Source: Chloroflexia bacterium
GTDB lineage: Bacteria > Chloroflexota > Chloroflexia > Thermomicrobiales > UBA6265
Assembly: GCA_013698495.1 (NCBI GenBank)
Contig: JACCUV010000094.1
Location: 1 to 7,859, forward strand
Reading direction: 5' to 3'
DNA: 7,859 nucleotides
The notes under the pieces are model-generated. The model worked only from the letters and a program-made list of their open reading frames with translations. It did no database searches and was not told the DNA's origin. A program made the translations under genes and the position numbers. Shown one piece after another: positions 6,193 to 7,859 of this stretch. Numbering within the stretch: the stretch's first letter is position 1; the number at the start of each line of letters is the position of its first letter.

Positions 6193-7692
6193 TCAGGCCA
6201 CTGTTCGGGAGCGGGAGGTGTGCTTGCGGGGGGCGCGGCGTCGCTTCACGGTCGGTTTGGGCCGAACGTTCGAAACCGGCGGCGACGCGGAGTCCGGTTC
6301 GCGGTCTGGATGGAATCGATCGCCGTCCCGCGATGTGGTCGTCACCGTGGCGCGGTCCTGGGCACGGACCCGGACGTCGGAATCGTTGTCGACCGCGATG
6401 TTGATCTGTGAGCTATCTTCGGCGCGAATGTTGATGTCGCCGTCGAGTTCGCCATCCTGCCGCCGTTCTCGCTCGTGATCCTCATCGTCGTCATCATCGC
6501 CGCCGAGGGCCGCCAGCACCGTATCCTCGCCGTGCCGCACTTGCAGCCTCAGCCACAGGAACTCGCCAAAGACGCGGACCACTGCCAACGTCGGCACCGC
6601 CACGATCGCGCCGAACAGCCCCGCGATCTGGCTTCCCGCGATCACGGAAATGAAGATCAGCAGCGGGTGCACGCGCACCGCCGAACCCTGGATTTTGGGC
6701 GTGATCAGATTGCCTTCGACCTGGTTGATAACCACGTACACGGCGGTTACGATCACCGCCATCTCCCACGAAATCGTGAACGCGATCAGCACGGCCGGGA
6801 TGCCTCCGAGGAAAGCGCCGACGTAGGGCAGGATCGCGGTCACCGACATCCAGAGGCCGAGCACGATCGCATAGGGCACGTCGAGTAAGAGCAACGCGAT
6901 CGTCGCCATCGCGCCCTGGATGACGATCGAGATCATCAACCCCGCGAGGTATCGCGAGAGCGATTCGCCCACGGTCGCCCACAGTTGCGCGGCGTCCGGG
7001 CGGTAGGCCGGCGAAAACGAAGAGACGAACTTCTCCTTGAAGCGGGGAATGTCGATGAGGAGATAGGTGGCGACGAAAATGACGCCAAACGTCGTGATCG
7101 CGATCGTCAGCGTCCGGGCCAGGGTGTCGAGCGCATTGTTGAGTACGGTTCCGGCAAGATTCTCTACACGTTGGATGAGCGTGCCCTCGGCATCGTCGAT
7201 CAGGCTCTGCGGACTCTGATCGATCCAGCCCCGACCGTAAAACTCCATCAGGACGTCGCGTGCCGCCGTTTGGAGCGTGTCGACGATCTCGGGAAGCTGT
7301 TCGGCGAAACCGGTTATCTCGTTAATCGCGAACGGGATGATCAGGATCACGCCCACGATCGCCATCGTCACGGTTGAACCGACGACGACCAGGATCGCCA
7401 GTCCGCGCGGCATCCAATGCTCGAGCAATCGCACCGGAAACGACAGGATCAGGGCCACTGTCGCGCCGATCAGCAGCAGCCGGGGTATGCTCGGCGCCTC
7501 CATGAACAGCCAGAGCACGCCAAGCACGATTGCGGCAAGCAGGATCAGGCGGGTGCGGTGACTGATATAGATCGGAGTCGGCACGAGGACGTCGGCGAAA
7601 TCCAGGACCTGGTCGTCGAACGAGGGTTCGGTTTCCGTCGCGGTCCGGAAGCGCGCCGTGGTTCGCTTCCATAATGTCCCAAGCTGTTGCAT
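6193..7692 (-). CDS. AI-2E family transporter with long C-terminal extension
   Basis: This 499-residue polytopic membrane protein has an AI-2E family core of about 385 residues. Helices lie at about 48-64, 70-86, 97-122, 190-215, 246-270, 275-325 and 344-374. The signature motifs are LPYVGAFLGGIPAVLIAF (288-305), NLITPKIQGSAVRVHP (328-343) and AGLFGAIVAVPTLAVVRVF (357-375). Members include TqsA-like exporters and Na+/H+ antiporters, so autoinducer transport should not be assumed. The core is followed by an extension of about 105 residues. It has an acidic linker (399-405, all Asp or Glu), a segment of alternating hydrophobic and polar residues (419-458), and a Lys/Arg-rich end (477-497). The family is usually about 330-400 residues, so this tail is unusual. 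The ATG at 7692 has only a poor ribosome-binding site (GGAT region), and no better in-frame start is visible just upstream. It is co-directional with the downstream transporter operon but about 220 nt away. Confidence 0.92.
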   Translation of the reverse strand: MQQLGTLWKRTTARFRTATETEPSFDDQVLDFADVLVPTPIYISHRTRLILLAAIVLGVLWLFMEAPSIPRLLLIGATVALILSFPVRLLEHWMPRGLAILVVVGSTVTMAIVGVILIIPFAINEITGFAEQLPEIVDTLQTAARDVLMEFYGRGWIDQSPQSLIDDAEGTLIQRVENLAGTVLNNALDTLARTLTIAITTFGVIFVATYLLIDIPRFKEKFVSSFSPAYRPDAAQLWATVGESLSRYLAGLMISIVIQGAMATIALLLLDVPYAIVLGLWMSVTAILPYVGAFLGGIPAVLIAFTISWEMAVIVTAVYVVINQVEGNLITPKIQGSAVRVHPLLIFISVIAGSQIAGLFGAIVAVPTLAVVRVFGEFLWLRLQVRHGEDTVLAALGGDDDDDEDHERERRQDGELDGDINIRAEDSSQINIAVDNDSDVRVRAQDRATVTTTSRDGDRFHPDREPDSASPPVSNVRPKPTVKRRRAPRKHTSRSRTVA

Positions 7693-7825
7693 GCGGATGC
7701 TATCCAGTGTGTCAGGGGGCGTGACGCTCTTAACCGATGACGCTGCAATGCACCGTGCGATGAAGCATACGCCACCCGCGCTCTGGCATGACCCTTTCCA
7801 CCTACCGTCGGGCGCCTGTATGGGA
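7693..7825 (-). other. Intergenic region upstream of the AI-2E gene
   Basis: About 130 nt with no supported gene. A TATGCT hexamer on the minus strand, within GGCGTATGCTTC, could be a -10 element, but no good -35 is found 17 bp away. Nothing else stands out. Confidence 0.25.
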
Positions 7826-7859
7826 CTACCAGTTCAGTTCAAGGCGCTGGACCTCAACG
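7826..7859 (-). CDS. Possible C-terminal end of a further minus-strand gene (partial)
   Basis: On the minus strand the right edge reads VEVQRLELNW followed by TAG at 7826-7828. The residue mix and position, just before an intergenic gap and in the same direction as every other intact gene, fit the end of a protein entering from the right. Ten codons are too few to name a family or rule out chance. The competing reading is a plus-strand start at 7820 (MGLPVQFKALDLN), which has no ribosome-binding site. Confidence 0.3.
   Translation of the reverse strand, partial: VEVQRLELNW

Noticed and set aside
6193..7692. Autoinducer-2 exporter (TqsA) as a firm name
   Set aside because: The family name is historical and members carry different substrates. 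Nothing in the window links the gene to quorum sensing.
7820..7859. Plus-strand gene starting at 7820 (MGLPVQFKALDLN)
   Set aside because: No ribosome-binding site precedes it, its first codons end mostly in A or T, and the minus-strand reading of the same bases gives a plausible protein end in the direction of its neighbours.

Overview
The window is GC-rich, with coding frames strongly biased to G or C in the third codon position. It carries five intact genes, all on the minus strand, plus a short mosaic of gene remnants at the left end. The gene content suggests a Chloroflexota lineage such as Thermomicrobia, or possibly Actinomycetota: a Tat-exported family 5 solute-binding protein, an LPXTG-anchored choice-of-anchor L protein, and pieces of a thioredoxin-reductase/sensor-kinase locus. 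This taxonomic guess is an inference; no rRNA or marker gene is present.

Positions 1-750 look like genomic debris around a rearrangement. A minus-strand piece of a thioredoxin-reductase-like flavoprotein (1 to about 187) meets head to head, near 174-190, a plus-strand piece of a histidine-kinase ATPase domain (about 174-425). Both lack their N-terminal parts exactly where they meet. A third fragment with strong coding bias, in another plus-strand frame, ends at 576. A 12-bp perfect inverted repeat (701-736) lies just past the stop codon of the next gene.

Positions 749-2257 (minus) encode a secreted, very acidic choice-of-anchor L surface protein with a C-terminal LPDTG sorting signal. Its upstream region (2258-2517) includes an AT-rich patch that probably holds its promoter.

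Positions 2518-5973 (minus) form a three-gene operon in the order solute-binding protein, NikB/DppB-type permease, NikC/DppC-type permease. The genes are 2-7 bp apart. The two ATPases such an importer needs are not in the window, because the operon stops after the second permease. Peptides, nickel complexes or other small ligands are all possible substrates.

Positions 6193-7692 (minus) encode an AI-2E family membrane protein with an unusual tail of about 105 residues: an acidic linker, then short beta-like repeats, then a basic end. At the right edge, a minus-strand frame ending at 7826 may be the last codons of a further gene.

I found no complete undescribed multigene system. The points most worth a second look are the inversion-like junction at the left end, the C-terminal tail of the AI-2E protein, the Lys/Arg-free stretch of the surface protein, and the Cys/His cluster in the EAA loop of the second permease.
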